Program-made: the position numbers and the translations under genes
The notes under the pieces: generated by a model
Database searches by the model: none
What the model was told of the DNA's origin: nothing
What the model saw: only the letters and a program-made list of their open reading frames with translations
Assembly (NCBI RefSeq): GCF_014202635.1
Contig: NZ_JACHHD010000002.1
Location: forward strand, 1-64,000
Length of the DNA: 64,000 nt
Direction: 5' to 3'
Source: Faecalicoccus acidiformans
GTDB taxonomy: Bacteria; Bacillota_I; Bacilli_A; Erysipelotrichales; Erysipelotrichaceae
Part shown: positions 44,892 through 53,658 of the stretch, one piece after another
Layout of the letters: every line of letters begins with the position of its first letter
Position numbering within the stretch: position 1 is the first letter of the stretch

Positions 44892-45539
44892 TTATTCGGT
44901 CTTCTGTTTCTTAGCCTTTGATTCCATGGAGTTGGTCAAAAAGACCAATTCTTGAATCGATGATACCACATCGACGACTTTGACCGCAACCCCTTTAGGG
45001 GCCAAAAAATGCTCGTGTGTAAAATCAACGATTCCTGTGATGCCGCATGTCACCAGACGATCCACTGTCTTTTGCACTTGATGTGATATCGTCAAAATCG
45101 CAATATGACAGCCTTCTGGAATTTTGTCTTCCAATTCTGTCATCGGATAGACCTGGATCCCGAAATGGACCCCCGCCTTCGCTTCATCCATATCAAAGGC
45201 ACAAGCAATCTCACCTACGACATGATCCCATTTATTATAATTCATCAAAGCGCGGCCCAAGTTCCCGGCTCCAACCAAAATGATCTTCTCATCAAAATCG
45301 ACACCTAGTTCCGCATTGAAAATTTCAATCAGTTTATCCACATCATAGCCATACCCTTGTTTCCCTAGATTCCCTAAAAAGGAGAAATCGCGACGGATCG
45401 TAGTGGATTCAATATCCACAAAACTGGATAACTCCTTGGACATGATCCTTGTAGTTCCGTTCTTTTTGAGTCGGCGCAATGCCTTTAAATAAAGCGGGTA
45501 TCTTTGAAGCGTTGCCTTTGGTACTTTTTTTGAAACCAT
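44892..45539 (-). CDS. rex: Redox-sensing transcriptional repressor Rex
   Basis: A 215-residue regulator: N-terminal winged helix (about 1-80, STTIRRDFSFLG) and a Rossmann NAD(H) domain with ILVGAGNLGRALMNY. It senses the NADH/NAD+ ratio and represses fermentation and respiration genes. Start at the ATG 45539 (AGAGGTG SD); the GTG at 45548 lies in the SD. A probable Rex site overlaps its own promoter. Confidence 0.95.
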   Translation of the reverse strand: MVSKKVPKATLQRYPLYLKALRRLKKNGTTRIMSKELSSFVDIESTTIRRDFSFLGNLGKQGYGYDVDKLIEIFNAELGVDFDEKIILVGAGNLGRALMNYNKWDHVVGEIACAFDMDEAKAGVHFGIQVYPMTELEDKIPEGCHIAILTISHQVQKTVDRLVTCGITGIVDFTHEHFLAPKGVAVKVVDVVSSIQELVFLTNSMESKAKKQKTE

Positions 45540-45559
45540 ATCGTTCACCTCTTAGGACT

Positions 45560-45598
45560 ATTGTATCACTTTTGTTTAGTTTGTGAAGGTGTTAACAA
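45560..45598 (-). promoter_or_regulatory. rex promoter with Rex operator
   Basis: TTCACA, 16 bp, TACAAT on the minus strand (45560-45587). The 18-bp TTGTGAA-GGTG-TTAACAA at 45581-45598 matches the Rex consensus TTGTGAANNNNTTCACAA at 13 of 14 fixed positions and covers the -35. It lies inside the 3' end of the upstream gene. Confidence 0.78.
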
Positions 45599-46210
45599 GT
45601 CTTTTTTCTTTGTTTTCATTGCCGACTTGTCTAACAGAACATGCAGATCATCTAATTTCGGATAGAGACTGACGATCTGTTTTTCAAGATTCTTCTCAAT
45701 CTTAAAACAATAACCATAGACTAATAGACCAATCCATAAAGCCAGCGCCGCCAGCCAGCCGATCATAAAAGGAACATGGGCTAACAAAACGGAAACAATC
45801 ATCAAGCCAATTGCGCCGGCAAGCGAAGTCAAGATCCAGATCCGCAAACTGTCTTCCCGCAATTTCTGATACATTTCTTTATGCTTATTTAAAAAATGCT
45901 GGATTCGTTCATCCAATTTGGGCGAGATCTCCTGATATTGAAAAGAAGGTTTTTTCTTCTTTTTGACGATCATCGCAAGCTGCTGCATCCGCAAAACACA
46001 GAAGATCATTCCTTCCTGATTTTCAAACCGCTGATATTTTTGATAGTAAAGTTCCAGCGTCTTTGAATAATCATTGGTTGAAATCGGCTGCTCAAGCATC
46101 GATCCCGCTAAAGCATCCAACCGCTCTGTCAGCACATCCGAAAAGACCAAGACATTATCTTGGGCTCTTCTTTCCAATGCCTGTAAAGCGCCTAAAAAAT
46201 GATCAGCCAT
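45566..46210 (-). CDS. Hypothetical protein with a membrane hairpin between two cytosolic coiled parts
   Basis: A 214-residue protein of unknown family. A helical N-terminal half (1-120, with a KKKKKK patch near 83-88) leads to two membrane segments (about 123-143 and 147-168), then a short basic tail. The start overlaps the TSCPD gene by eight bases, so it is co-translated in the whiA-side chain, and its 3' end carries the rex promoter. Confidence 0.7.
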   Translation of the reverse strand: MADHFLGALQALERRAQDNVLVFSDVLTERLDALAGSMLEQPISTNDYSKTLELYYQKYQRFENQEGMIFCVLRMQQLAMIVKKKKKPSFQYQEISPKLDERIQHFLNKHKEMYQKLREDSLRIWILTSLAGAIGLMIVSVLLAHVPFMIGWLAALALWIGLLVYGYCFKIEKNLEKQIVSLYPKLDDLHVLLDKSAMKTKKKDLLTPSQTKQK

Positions 46211-46457
46211 TTTCTTTACAATATGCCTCCAGAGCTTTTGCGATCTGATCCGGACAAGAAGTCGGTTTTGGTCCGCAAGTAACTCCGTTTAAATCCTCGA
46301 TGACTTCCTGCACATCTCTTCCTTGAATCAGACGCCCGATTCCTTTTAAATTGCCGTTGCAGCCGCCAACGGCTTCAAAAGATAAGACTTTTCCATCTTC
46401 AATTTCAAAATGAAATTCTCGGGAACAAACTCCCTGTGGCCGATAGATATAATTCAT
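46203..46457 (-). CDS. TSCPD-domain protein (TIGR03905 family)
   Basis: An 84-residue protein carrying the whole TSCPD module: CSREFHFEIEDGKV, GGCNGNLKGI and CGPKPTSCPDQIAKAL. Conserved Cys residues (C11, C32, C61, C68) suggest a metal site. The domain also occurs at the C-terminus of some ribonucleotide reductases; on its own the function is unknown. Start MNYIYRPQG at 46457; the frame extending to 46583 reads through the next gene. Overlaps the Gx-transporter stop by four bases. Confidence 0.85.
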   Translation of the reverse strand: MNYIYRPQGVCSREFHFEIEDGKVLSFEAVGGCNGNLKGIGRLIQGRDVQEVIEDLNGVTCGPKPTSCPDQIAKALEAYCKENG

Positions 46458-46954
46458 ACATTTCTTCCTTTCCATCTTTTCATCAAAAGCTGCGTCAACC
46501 CGCCGGTGCAAAGTCCGCTGACAATCGACAACGCCAGCAAGACCGGCAAAAACAGCTGCATAAAATACTGCTGATAGATCCACGTAACCATCAAAACTTG
46601 CCCAACACTATGCATCGATGCTCCTACCACACTGACGCCAAAGACTGAAAAACACTTCATCCGATATGCTATGGACATTCCTGCCATCGATAAAAGAGCG
46701 CCTGCCAAAGAGATCCAAAAGGTCACTGAAAACAAAGTCCCTTGACACAAACAAGCCAAGAAGACACGACCCAAATTGACCAGCCACATAGCAGAAATTC
46801 CATACATCTGCAAAGCGAAGAGTCCGGTGATATTCGCAAAACCGATTTTGAATCCCGGCAAGATCCAACTGACAGGTAAGAAGCTTTCTGTAATCTGCAA
46901 TACGATACCGGCCCCCATCAGAAAAGCCAGCTCAACCGTTTTTTGTACTTTCAT
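46454..46954 (-). CDS. Gx transporter family membrane protein
   Basis: A 166-residue protein with about five membrane segments, similar to COG4769 (annotated as heptaprenyl diphosphate synthase component I or Gx transporter). LPGFKIGFANITGLFAL is typical. It is paired with a NusG-II-domain protein, as in many Firmicutes and in the flavin-based electron-export locus of Listeria (recalled as EetB/EetA). Substrate unknown. Confidence 0.82.
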   Translation of the reverse strand: MKVQKTVELAFLMGAGIVLQITESFLPVSWILPGFKIGFANITGLFALQMYGISAMWLVNLGRVFLACLCQGTLFSVTFWISLAGALLSMAGMSIAYRMKCFSVFGVSVVGASMHSVGQVLMVTWIYQQYFMQLFLPVLLALSIVSGLCTGGLTQLLMKRWKGRNV

Positions 46955-47313
46955 TGAATCATCGTATCCTGTTGTGCACCGCCTTCGATCCGAACCACCG
47001 TCTCGTTGGGCAAACAGACAATGGGTGTATTAGGATCCGAGACAAAGCCTTGTTTGGAACACAAGTGATGCGGACTGTTTTCCTGTGTCACACGAATCTG
47101 ATGGTCCTTGACTTCGATTTTGACTTCTCCATTGGTCCCCTCCACCGTATAAGAAGAATCTTGAGACAGATCGATCGACAAGACTTCGCTATCTTTGACA
47201 TAGACTTTCGCAAGATTGCTTTGGGGGGCATTGTTAAATAATGGAATCAATAAACCCAAAGCTAGGATCATCAAGGCAACAATGACCATCTTATCCGCTT
47301 TCGTCAAACTCAT
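46951..47313 (-). CDS. Membrane-anchored NusG domain II protein
   Basis: A 120-residue protein: one N-terminal membrane segment (about 8-28) and an extracytoplasmic NusG-II-like beta domain ending with the CxxxGFVSDPNTPIVCLPNE motif, whose two Cys may form a disulphide. Overlaps its neighbours on both sides by four bases. It pairs with the Gx transporter gene. Confidence 0.85.
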   Translation of the reverse strand: MSLTKADKMVIVALMILALGLLIPLFNNAPQSNLAKVYVKDSEVLSIDLSQDSSYTVEGTNGEVKIEVKDHQIRVTQENSPHHLCSKQGFVSDPNTPIVCLPNETVVRIEGGAQQDTMIQ

Positions 47314-47840
47314 TGTACGATCACCTTAACCGAGCGTTCAACCGCATTTCCAAATCGATCCTGTATTCGTACCGTGACCTCTTTCTCCCCTGCCTGGGAA
47401 GTATCTAAGTCGCTTTCAACTGAAAATGAAACTCCATTTAGATCACTGGCTTCAAAATAACGAGACCAGTCAATGACTTCTCCTCTGGAGATGGTGATCT
47501 CTTGCTGATAGGAATCAATCGTTGGCGGTTGCGTATCTTTGATCGCAATCTTAAAATCTAGATCCTCCTGTCCGGTATGGATCGTAAAATCATATTCCCC
47601 AACAACCAGATAATCAAGATTTTTCGATATAAATCGATTTTCTTTTTTCACCACACCCGGGCTCAATGCCTCAACTTCCATCTGATCGGTTTCATAATTT
47701 TCGGCATTTTTAATATAAAGAGCCGCATTGGCATAGACATCCTGTCCTAATTCCACAGTAAATGTCTGTCTTTGCAAGACAGGTCTTGAGCATCCCGTCA
47801 GCAATACCAGCCCCAATACCAATCCTATCCATTTACGCAT
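47310..47840 (-). CDS. Lipoprotein with Ig-like domain
   Basis: A 176-residue lipoprotein: signal peptide with lipobox LLTGC (Cys at 17). The C-terminal half (about 108-176) is a DUF5011/HYR-type Ig-like module (DTQPPTIDSYQQEITISRGE ... VTVRIQDRFGN), related to the one in the secreted NlpC/P60 protein at 9489-10421. Overlaps whiA by eight bases. Function unknown. Confidence 0.82.
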   Translation of the reverse strand: MRKWIGLVLGLVLLTGCSRPVLQRQTFTVELGQDVYANAALYIKNAENYETDQMEVEALSPGVVKKENRFISKNLDYLVVGEYDFTIHTGQEDLDFKIAIKDTQPPTIDSYQQEITISRGEVIDWSRYFEASDLNGVSFSVESDLDTSQAGEKEVTVRIQDRFGNAVERSVKVIVQ

Positions 47841-48780
47841 GCTCTTCCTCCATCAGCGGCTTTGCCAATTCTTTGATTTTATTGAGACGATGTTTCATGC
47901 CGGATTTCGATATAATTTCCCCATATTCCAAATAACACTGTTCACACAACTCATTCATATTCGCTTCCGGGAAACGTTTTCGAATCTCCATGACATGCCG
48001 TATTTTCTCTGAGATTTTAATCTTTCGCGCATTTTTTTCTAAAACTTCAATATAATTCAATTGTTCCTGAGCCGCTTTTAAGGTTTTCATCTCATTAGCG
48101 AGTTCGCAATTATCCAGGCGTTTGAGATTGTTGTAGAAATCTCGCTGGATCCGTGAATCTTCAAAATCGAACAGCGCTTGAGATGCATTGCATAAGCGTA
48201 GAAAATCTGCAATTTTATCGCCTGCTTTCAAATAGACTACATAGGTATTTTTTCGAACGATCATCTTGGCTGGAAGATAGAATCGCTGCATCAGTTTCTG
48301 GATTCCCTTGGCCATCTGTTCTTCGTGGGTTGCGATTTCCAAATGGTAATTTGTCGTCTTGGGGTCGTTGATACTTCCTCCGGCCAAAAAGCAGCCTTGA
48401 AGATAGGCACGCGCATTGGCTTGGGATCGTGTATAAATGGCAGGTGGTGAAAAATGCAAACCTGTATCTGTTAAAATCATCAAATCCGAAAGAATCTCTT
48501 TTGTTTTCTCATACACTTGAAGACGATAGATGTTATTTTTTTTCAGCTGCATCTTTTTTAAGACGGATAACCTGGGATCGACCTGATAAAGAGATTTCAT
48601 CAACTGAAAAACATGTTTAGCAATCGTCGCATTCTCTATCTGAAAAGAAAGATACATGCCTTGCCAGTTCATATGCAATGAAGCCCGCATCTGCAATAAA
48701 GCACAAAGCTGGGCTCTGCCGCTCTTCTCGTCCAGTTTTTCATAACAGATCTGCTGCTTTGTCTCTGAAGTAAATGACAT
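47833..48780 (-). CDS. whiA: DNA-binding protein WhiA
   Basis: A 315-residue WhiA: an N-terminal LAGLIDADG-like domain (with GCFLAGGSINDP) and a C-terminal HTH (GEIISKSGMKHRLNKI). In Firmicutes it affects cell division. I chose the second ATG (48780): the SD AAGGAGG abuts the first ATG (48786) but lies six bases from this one. It follows yvcK and rapZ, the classic order. Confidence 0.95.
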   Translation of the reverse strand: MSFTSETKQQICYEKLDEKSGRAQLCALLQMRASLHMNWQGMYLSFQIENATIAKHVFQLMKSLYQVDPRLSVLKKMQLKKNNIYRLQVYEKTKEILSDLMILTDTGLHFSPPAIYTRSQANARAYLQGCFLAGGSINDPKTTNYHLEIATHEEQMAKGIQKLMQRFYLPAKMIVRKNTYVVYLKAGDKIADFLRLCNASQALFDFEDSRIQRDFYNNLKRLDNCELANEMKTLKAAQEQLNYIEVLEKNARKIKISEKIRHVMEIRKRFPEANMNELCEQCYLEYGEIISKSGMKHRLNKIKELAKPLMEEEHA

Positions 48781-48804
48781 CCACATCCTCCTTAACTGTT
48801 CCTA

Positions 48805-48813
48805 ATCATACCA
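48805..48813 (-). promoter_or_regulatory. Extended -10 promoter of whiA
   Basis: TGGTATGAT on the minus strand, 25 bases before the whiA start and just past the yvcK terminator. A partial -35 (TCTACA) is 18 bp upstream. Confidence 0.5.
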
Positions 48814-48832
48814 TGAATTCTCAAAGAATGTA

Positions 48833-48857
48833 GAAAAAGCCTGTCAATTGACAGACT
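48833..48857 (-). terminator. Intrinsic terminator between yvcK and whiA
   Basis: AGTCTGTC-AATT-GACAGGCT hairpin with TTTTTC tail on the minus strand; overlaps the yvcK stop. Confidence 0.75.
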
Positions 48858-49803
48858 ATAAAGTTCGTAATATTTCTTCTGCGACTTGTTTAACTGCTTG
48901 CGGATCATGACGAATACGTCCCTTTTCATCAAAATAGATCAAATTACGAGACAAGATCTGATAATCATGATGTTGTTCTTTTACCTGAATCGGATAAGAC
49001 CCCATCTTGGCATATCGATCTAAAATCGACTGCGGAATATAACTCTGATCCACGATCACTCGATCCACGGGATGGGCAAATGAATGTTTCTCGATGGCGC
49101 GAATATGATCTTCCATGCTGTAATTGTCCGTTTCCCCAGGCTGGCTCATCGCATTGCAGAAATAAATATGCGGACAAGTTGTCTTTTGAATTGCTTCGGA
49201 TATCTCCTGAATGATCAAATTCGGCATGATCGATGTATACAAAGATCCAATCCCATAGATCAAAAGGTCCGCTTCTTCAATAGCTTGAATCGCGGGAAGA
49301 TAAGGTGTGACTTTCTTTTGATAAAAAACATGATCAATACTATTGGATACTGTGGGGATATTTTTCTCTCCGCGCACCAAGGTTCCGTCTTTCATCATCG
49401 CATAGAGCGTAACAATATCCAGTGTACTGGGAAGAATGGTTCCGTTGACTTTCAAAACTTTACTAATGGCCTGAATGGCCCCGATAAAGGAGCCGGTCAG
49501 ATTCATCAATGCCAAAAAAATCAAATTTCCCAAATTATGTCCGCCGATATCCTTTTTGCCTTCAAAGCGATAGTTCATCAAATCACTAAAAAGATGATCT
49601 TCATCATCGGTAGCCATTGCGCAAAGAACGTGGCGAATATCTCCGACCGCCGGGACATTGTAGATATCTCGGATCCGGCCTGTGCTTCCGCCATCGTCTG
49701 CCACTGTCACGATGGCAGTCAGATTCACATTTTCAATTTTTTTCATTCCCATCAGCATGCTGGAAAGACCCGTTCCTCCGCCAATCACAACGATATTTTT
49801 CAT
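48856..49803 (-). CDS. yvcK: Gluconeogenesis factor / GlmR-type protein YvcK
   Basis: A 315-residue CofD-like protein binding UDP-sugar or nucleotide. IGGGTGLS (N-terminus), ADDGGSTGRIRD and GDIRHVL are conserved, with GSLYTSIMPNL further on. In Bacillus it links carbon status to cell-wall precursor supply. Overlaps the rapZ end by four bases. Confidence 0.95.
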   Translation of the reverse strand: MKNIVVIGGGTGLSSMLMGMKKIENVNLTAIVTVADDGGSTGRIRDIYNVPAVGDIRHVLCAMATDDEDHLFSDLMNYRFEGKKDIGGHNLGNLIFLALMNLTGSFIGAIQAISKVLKVNGTILPSTLDIVTLYAMMKDGTLVRGEKNIPTVSNSIDHVFYQKKVTPYLPAIQAIEEADLLIYGIGSLYTSIMPNLIIQEISEAIQKTTCPHIYFCNAMSQPGETDNYSMEDHIRAIEKHSFAHPVDRVIVDQSYIPQSILDRYAKMGSYPIQVKEQHHDYQILSRNLIYFDEKGRIRHDPQAVKQVAEEILRTL

Positions 49804-50660
49804 ACTTCATCCACCCCTATATCCCGATGCGATTTAAAACAAGTATATTTTTCTTTATATGTATCGTACAGCCAGTTACATATGCTGACAGAACGATGCT
49901 GTCCCCCCGTACAGCCAATCGCTACGATCATATGGCTTTTGTTCTGTGCATCATAACTGGTAAAAACAAAATCAACATACTCTTTTAAGCGACGAATAAA
50001 ATCTTGAGTCTCTGGTTTTTCCATCACATAGTCATAGACTTCTTTTTGATTTCCTGTCTTTTCACGCAGAGCCGGCTCATAAAACGGATTGGGTAAAAAG
50101 CGGACATCGATCACCATATCCGCATCCATAGGCACTCCATGTTTAAATCCAAAGGATTGAAAAGTGATCGTAAAGGGACTCGACTGAAACTTTTGAAACC
50201 GATGCCGGATCCGTTTGGCCAGCGATGCCGATGATAACTTGGTCGTATCAATATGGATCGTATTTCCTGCACTTTCCTGCAGATGATCAAACAAATCGCG
50301 TTCGATCTCGATGGCTTCTTCCAGAGTTGTCGCTTTATTGGAAGCAATCATAGGATGATGCCGGCGCGTAAATCGATATCGAAGCAACAGTTCTTCATTG
50401 CTGCAATCTAAAAATACGATTGAAATCGGCTCCGTCAAATTCTTGAAGTAGGTCACAAAATCCAAATAATCTAAAGCGCTGACCGACAAGGCCACATAAG
50501 GATATTGTGATGATCGTGTATCTAAAAGCTCATCAAGCTGAGGCAAGAGCTCTTTAGGAAAATTATCGATACAGTAATACCCCATATCTTCCAAGGCGTT
50601 CATTGCACTAGATTTGCCAGCTCCTGACATTCCTGTCACCAAAACGATTTTACGATTCAT
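49800..50660 (-). CDS. rapZ: RNase adapter / P-loop protein RapZ
   Basis: A 286-residue protein with Walker A GMSGAGKS at residues 10-17 and the C-terminal RapZ domain with CTGGQHRSV. In Proteobacteria it guides RNase E; its Firmicutes role is less clear. First gene of rapZ-yvcK-whiA. A TACAAT -10 box and a GGAGGG SD precede it. Confidence 0.95.
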   Translation of the reverse strand: MNRKIVLVTGMSGAGKSSAMNALEDMGYYCIDNFPKELLPQLDELLDTRSSQYPYVALSVSALDYLDFVTYFKNLTEPISIVFLDCSNEELLLRYRFTRRHHPMIASNKATTLEEAIEIERDLFDHLQESAGNTIHIDTTKLSSASLAKRIRHRFQKFQSSPFTITFQSFGFKHGVPMDADMVIDVRFLPNPFYEPALREKTGNQKEVYDYVMEKPETQDFIRRLKEYVDFVFTSYDAQNKSHMIVAIGCTGGQHRSVSICNWLYDTYKEKYTCFKSHRDIGVDEV

Positions 50661-50697
50661 TGGGATCCCTCCATGTTTCTAATTGTATCATAATTCG

Positions 50698-50726
50698 TTG
50701 CCCGAACCGAGGCAATACGATAAAAT
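50698..50726 (+). promoter_or_regulatory. Promoter of the HAD-vanZ unit
   Basis: TTGCCC, 17 bp, TAAAAT, 20 bases before the ATG. Confidence 0.65.
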
Positions 50727-50745
50727 GACAAAGAGGAGGAACCCT

Positions 50746-51264
50746 ATGCATCCTGTATTGTTCTTAGATATTGATGGCGTTTTACATCCTCAACGATCCA
50801 AAACGACCGCTCATTTTGATATGGATTTGAATAAAAAACTGGCAGAAGAATATATGGATCCACATTTTTTGGATCTGAGTCCTTATTTCACCAATCATAT
50901 TTACTATGGCTTCGATCAGAAGGCTTGTTCTTTGATTGCTGCTCTGGTGTCCCGCTTTGATGCCCATATCGTCTTGACCAGCTCCTGGAGAATGGTATAT
51001 ACCCATCAAGAGCTCTATTACTTGTTCAAGATCCTGCACATGGAAGATGCTTTTGTAGGAATCACAAAAAAACGAACCCCTCGCCAGGATGTGATCCGGG
51101 AGTATATCGAAGATCATGACATCAAACAATATCTTGTCATCGATGATCAGGACATGACCAAAGCTTTTCCTTTTCATGCCATTCATACACAAAACTGTTT
51201 CAATGAAGAAGATTATCATATCGCTTGTACATTGTTAGAGATCCAACATGTCCAAAATCAATAA
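50746..51264 (+). CDS. HAD-superfamily phosphatase-like protein (Swiss Army Knife RNA-repair HAD type)
   Basis: A 172-residue protein. LFLDIDGVLHP (D8, D10) is HAD motif I, LTSSWR motif II, RTPRQDVIREYI the Lys/Arg region and VIDDQD motif III. The SSWR and DGVL pattern matches the HAD domain first named from RNA-repair proteins; substrate unknown. Start at 50746 with GGAGGA SD, not the longer frame. It overlaps the VanZ gene by 17 bases. Confidence 0.82.
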   Translation: MHPVLFLDIDGVLHPQRSKTTAHFDMDLNKKLAEEYMDPHFLDLSPYFTNHIYYGFDQKACSLIAALVSRFDAHIVLTSSWRMVYTHQELYYLFKILHMEDAFVGITKKRTPRQDVIREYIEDHDIKQYLVIDDQDMTKAFPFHAIHTQNCFNEEDYHIACTLLEIQHVQNQ

Positions 51265-51658
51265 ATGGCTTCTATTGAGTATCGTGATCATGGTCATGAT
51301 CTTTTGGTTCTCTCACGATACTTCATCAAGTTCTCTGGAAAAAAGCTCTTTTTTTCAGCCTTTGTTTGAATGGCTCTTCCACGAACACACCCAATTTGTT
51401 GTTCGAAAACTTGCGCACTTCTCAATCTATGCGGCGTTAGGTTTCTGCTTATTTCGAGCAATCCTTCCTTTTGGCGTCCGGCTTTCTTCTTGTTTTTGGC
51501 TCACATGGATCTTTTGTTTTCTCTATTCATGCAGTGATGAGATCCATCAGCTCTTCATTGCGGGACGTGCAGGTCAATTTGCCGATGTGCTTCTGGATAG
51601 TACCGGAGCCGGCATTGGTATTTTAGTTTCCTTAATTTTTATAAAAAAGTGGGGATGA
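51248..51658 (+). CDS. VanZ-family membrane protein
   Basis: A 136-residue protein with four membrane segments and the VanZ hallmarks RKLAHFSIYAALGF and SDEIHQLFIAGRAGQFADVLLDSTGA. Relatives confer low-level teicoplanin resistance or have unknown function; no van gene set is near. It overlaps the HAD gene. Confidence 0.88.
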   Translation: MSKINKWLLLSIVIMVMIFWFSHDTSSSSLEKSSFFQPLFEWLFHEHTQFVVRKLAHFSIYAALGFCLFRAILPFGVRLSSCFWLTWIFCFLYSCSDEIHQLFIAGRAGQFADVLLDSTGAGIGILVSLIFIKKWG

Positions 51659-51660
51659 TT

Positions 51661-51692
51661 AGTCAATTTTGAGCCAAAATTGACTTTTTTTT
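51661..51692 (+). terminator. Intrinsic terminator after vanZ-like gene
   Basis: Perfect AGTCAATTTTG/CAAAATTGACT stem with T8 tail. Its 3' arm supplies a possible TTGACT -35 box for the next gene. Confidence 0.92.
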
Positions 51693-51704
51693 GTCACTTA
51701 TGAT

Positions 51705-53399
51705 ATGTTTTTGATGATGAATAGAATCTTAAAACGCCTTAATTCCCCTAGAAAAGCCTTATTTTTTATCGGTGCATTCATTTTGATTTGCGCCCTTTTC
51801 TTCACTTTAGGCTCCCTCATCTACGGAAAGATCCATCCGACAAAATATATAAACAGTGCCGGAAACGTTTTAGAGGTCCGTGTTCCTTATATTGTAAACG
51901 GAGAGATCGATGAAACCGTGGTCGAGATTCCTCGGGGGACGAAGGTACAAATCGAAGAGGTTGAAGAGGATCAATCTAGTTTTCGTTATGAAGGCACTTT
52001 GATCACTTTGGATAACTCTTATCTAAAAGATTCTGTAGAAGAATGTCTTGTCATCGACAATGTATATCCTCGCCGTCTAGTCAATCTTCGCGAGAAAAAA
52101 GACGGAACCCTGTCCGAAGAAATCGTGAAAAAGGGGGAAGAAGTTCGTGTCGTTCAAATAGACCCGGACGATTTAGATACCCAAACGGGTGAGATTGCCT
52201 GGTATAAAGTTGAAAAAGACGGGAAGGAATACTGGCTCAATGGAAAATATGTAGAAACATCAGAAGATTTGGCAACAAAAACGTGGGTCGAAAACATTAC
52301 CTATTCTACTTATTGGGATGAATACTATGGAGAAGGATATTCAAAAGATGCCTTTCTTACTCAGATTGATTACAAACCGACAAAAAATCATAACTATGAA
52401 AACAATCCGATGCCGGAAAACTGCAATGCAGTCCATGTTTCTTTAGAGTATCTGATCAAATATAAAGATTACTATCTGAATCTCTCAAAAGAAACCGGCA
52501 TCAATGCATATGTTGTCGAACTCAAAGGCGACAGCGGATATGTCTGGTATCAAAGCGAAGTCTTGAATGATTATTTAAAAGATCCCGAGGAAGCTCTTCA
52601 AGATTCTCTTTGTTCACTGGATGAACTCCAAGATCTTATCGAGGAATTTCAGGATGCCGGATATTATATGATTGGCCGTATCGTAACTTTTAAAGATGTT
52701 CTTTTCGCATCGCAAAACACAGAAGAATCGATCACAGATACAAGCGGACAGCTGATCATGCATAACAATGAATACTGGCCTAGCGCTTATTCGCGAAAGG
52801 CCTGGATGTACAATGTAGATATTGCCAAAGAAATTGCTTCAACCGGCATTAATGAGATTCAGTTTGACTATGTCCGTTTCCCGGATGGATTGGTTTCAAA
52901 ATCGGATCAACTGGATCTGAAGAACACTTACAATGAGAGCAAGACAGCTGCCTTGCAAGGATTCTTACAGTATGCCAGTGATGAATTGGAACCTTATGAA
53001 GTCTATGTGGCAGCGGATGTCTTCGCATGGCCGCTGGCAGCGCAAGATGACCAGGACATTGGACAATTTTTCTTGGCAATGGCCAACTGTGTTGACGTGA
53101 TATGCCCAATGCCTTATTCCGATCATTTCTCAGCCGGTGCTTTAGGAATCTACGATCCGTCTTCAGATCCTGGTGAGGTCTTGGCCCGTTATACCGAACT
53201 CGCTGAAAAAGAGCTTTCAGAAATCGACGATCCTCCTGTCTACCGCTCCTGGATCCAAGGATATGGAGATTTAACTCCGCAACAAATCGAAGATCAAATC
53301 AAAGCGATTGATGAAACCGGCTATTCAGGTTATATGGTATGGTATGGATTTGGGGCTCCCGATAGTTTGGATACGAATAAAGAAGGATATATCGAATAG
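51705..53399 (+). CDS. Membrane-anchored putative glycoside hydrolase (DUF4015 family) with SH3-like domain
   Basis: A 564-residue protein: N-terminal membrane anchor (about 18-40), a beta-rich region with an SH3-like part (about 45-190), then the putative glycosyl hydrolase domain (about 230-560). Typical motifs are NAYVVELKGDSGYVWY, EIQFDYVRFPDG and VICPMPYSDHF. Catalysis is unproven. No SD. ATGs at 51705, 51714 and 51717; a weak TATGTT -10 (51704-51709) would place the transcript start near the last two, so the true start may be 51714 or 51717. Confidence 0.8.
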   Translation: MFLMMNRILKRLNSPRKALFFIGAFILICALFFTLGSLIYGKIHPTKYINSAGNVLEVRVPYIVNGEIDETVVEIPRGTKVQIEEVEEDQSSFRYEGTLITLDNSYLKDSVEECLVIDNVYPRRLVNLREKKDGTLSEEIVKKGEEVRVVQIDPDDLDTQTGEIAWYKVEKDGKEYWLNGKYVETSEDLATKTWVENITYSTYWDEYYGEGYSKDAFLTQIDYKPTKNHNYENNPMPENCNAVHVSLEYLIKYKDYYLNLSKETGINAYVVELKGDSGYVWYQSEVLNDYLKDPEEALQDSLCSLDELQDLIEEFQDAGYYMIGRIVTFKDVLFASQNTEESITDTSGQLIMHNNEYWPSAYSRKAWMYNVDIAKEIASTGINEIQFDYVRFPDGLVSKSDQLDLKNTYNESKTAALQGFLQYASDELEPYEVYVAADVFAWPLAAQDDQDIGQFFLAMANCVDVICPMPYSDHFSAGALGIYDPSSDPGEVLARYTELAEKELSEIDDPPVYRSWIQGYGDLTPQQIEDQIKAIDETGYSGYMVWYGFGAPDSLDTNKEGYIE

Positions 53400-53402
53400 T
53401 AC

Positions 53403-53441
53403 AAATAACCAGATGAAAATCAAAATCATCTGGTTATTTTT
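53403..53441 (+). terminator. Intrinsic terminator after the glycoside hydrolase gene
   Basis: Stem AAATAACCAGATGA/TCATCTGGTTATTT with T5 tail. The stretch 53442-53658 holds only a TATAAT -10 box near 53540 and no gene. Confidence 0.93.
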
Positions 53442-53658
53442 ATCATCCTGTCCTGTAATTTGATCCCCTTTTAAATCTACCAGCACTATTTTACATAGAT
53501 TTAAGCAAAAGCGGATAGTTACTACCTCTTGCCTTCTATATAATAGATAAGAACATGACAATAGTCGCAATATCGCAAAGAAAGATGGAACGATCATTTC
53601 ATATCATGTTTTGTTGCTCATTGCTTATTCGCTAGCGGATATAAAAAAGGAGACAAGT

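Noticed and set aside
51680..51709. TTGACT-18-TATGTT as promoter of the glycoside hydrolase gene
   Set aside because: The -35 lies inside a terminator stem and the spacing is poor, so I did not list it as a feature, only as a possibility for the start choice.
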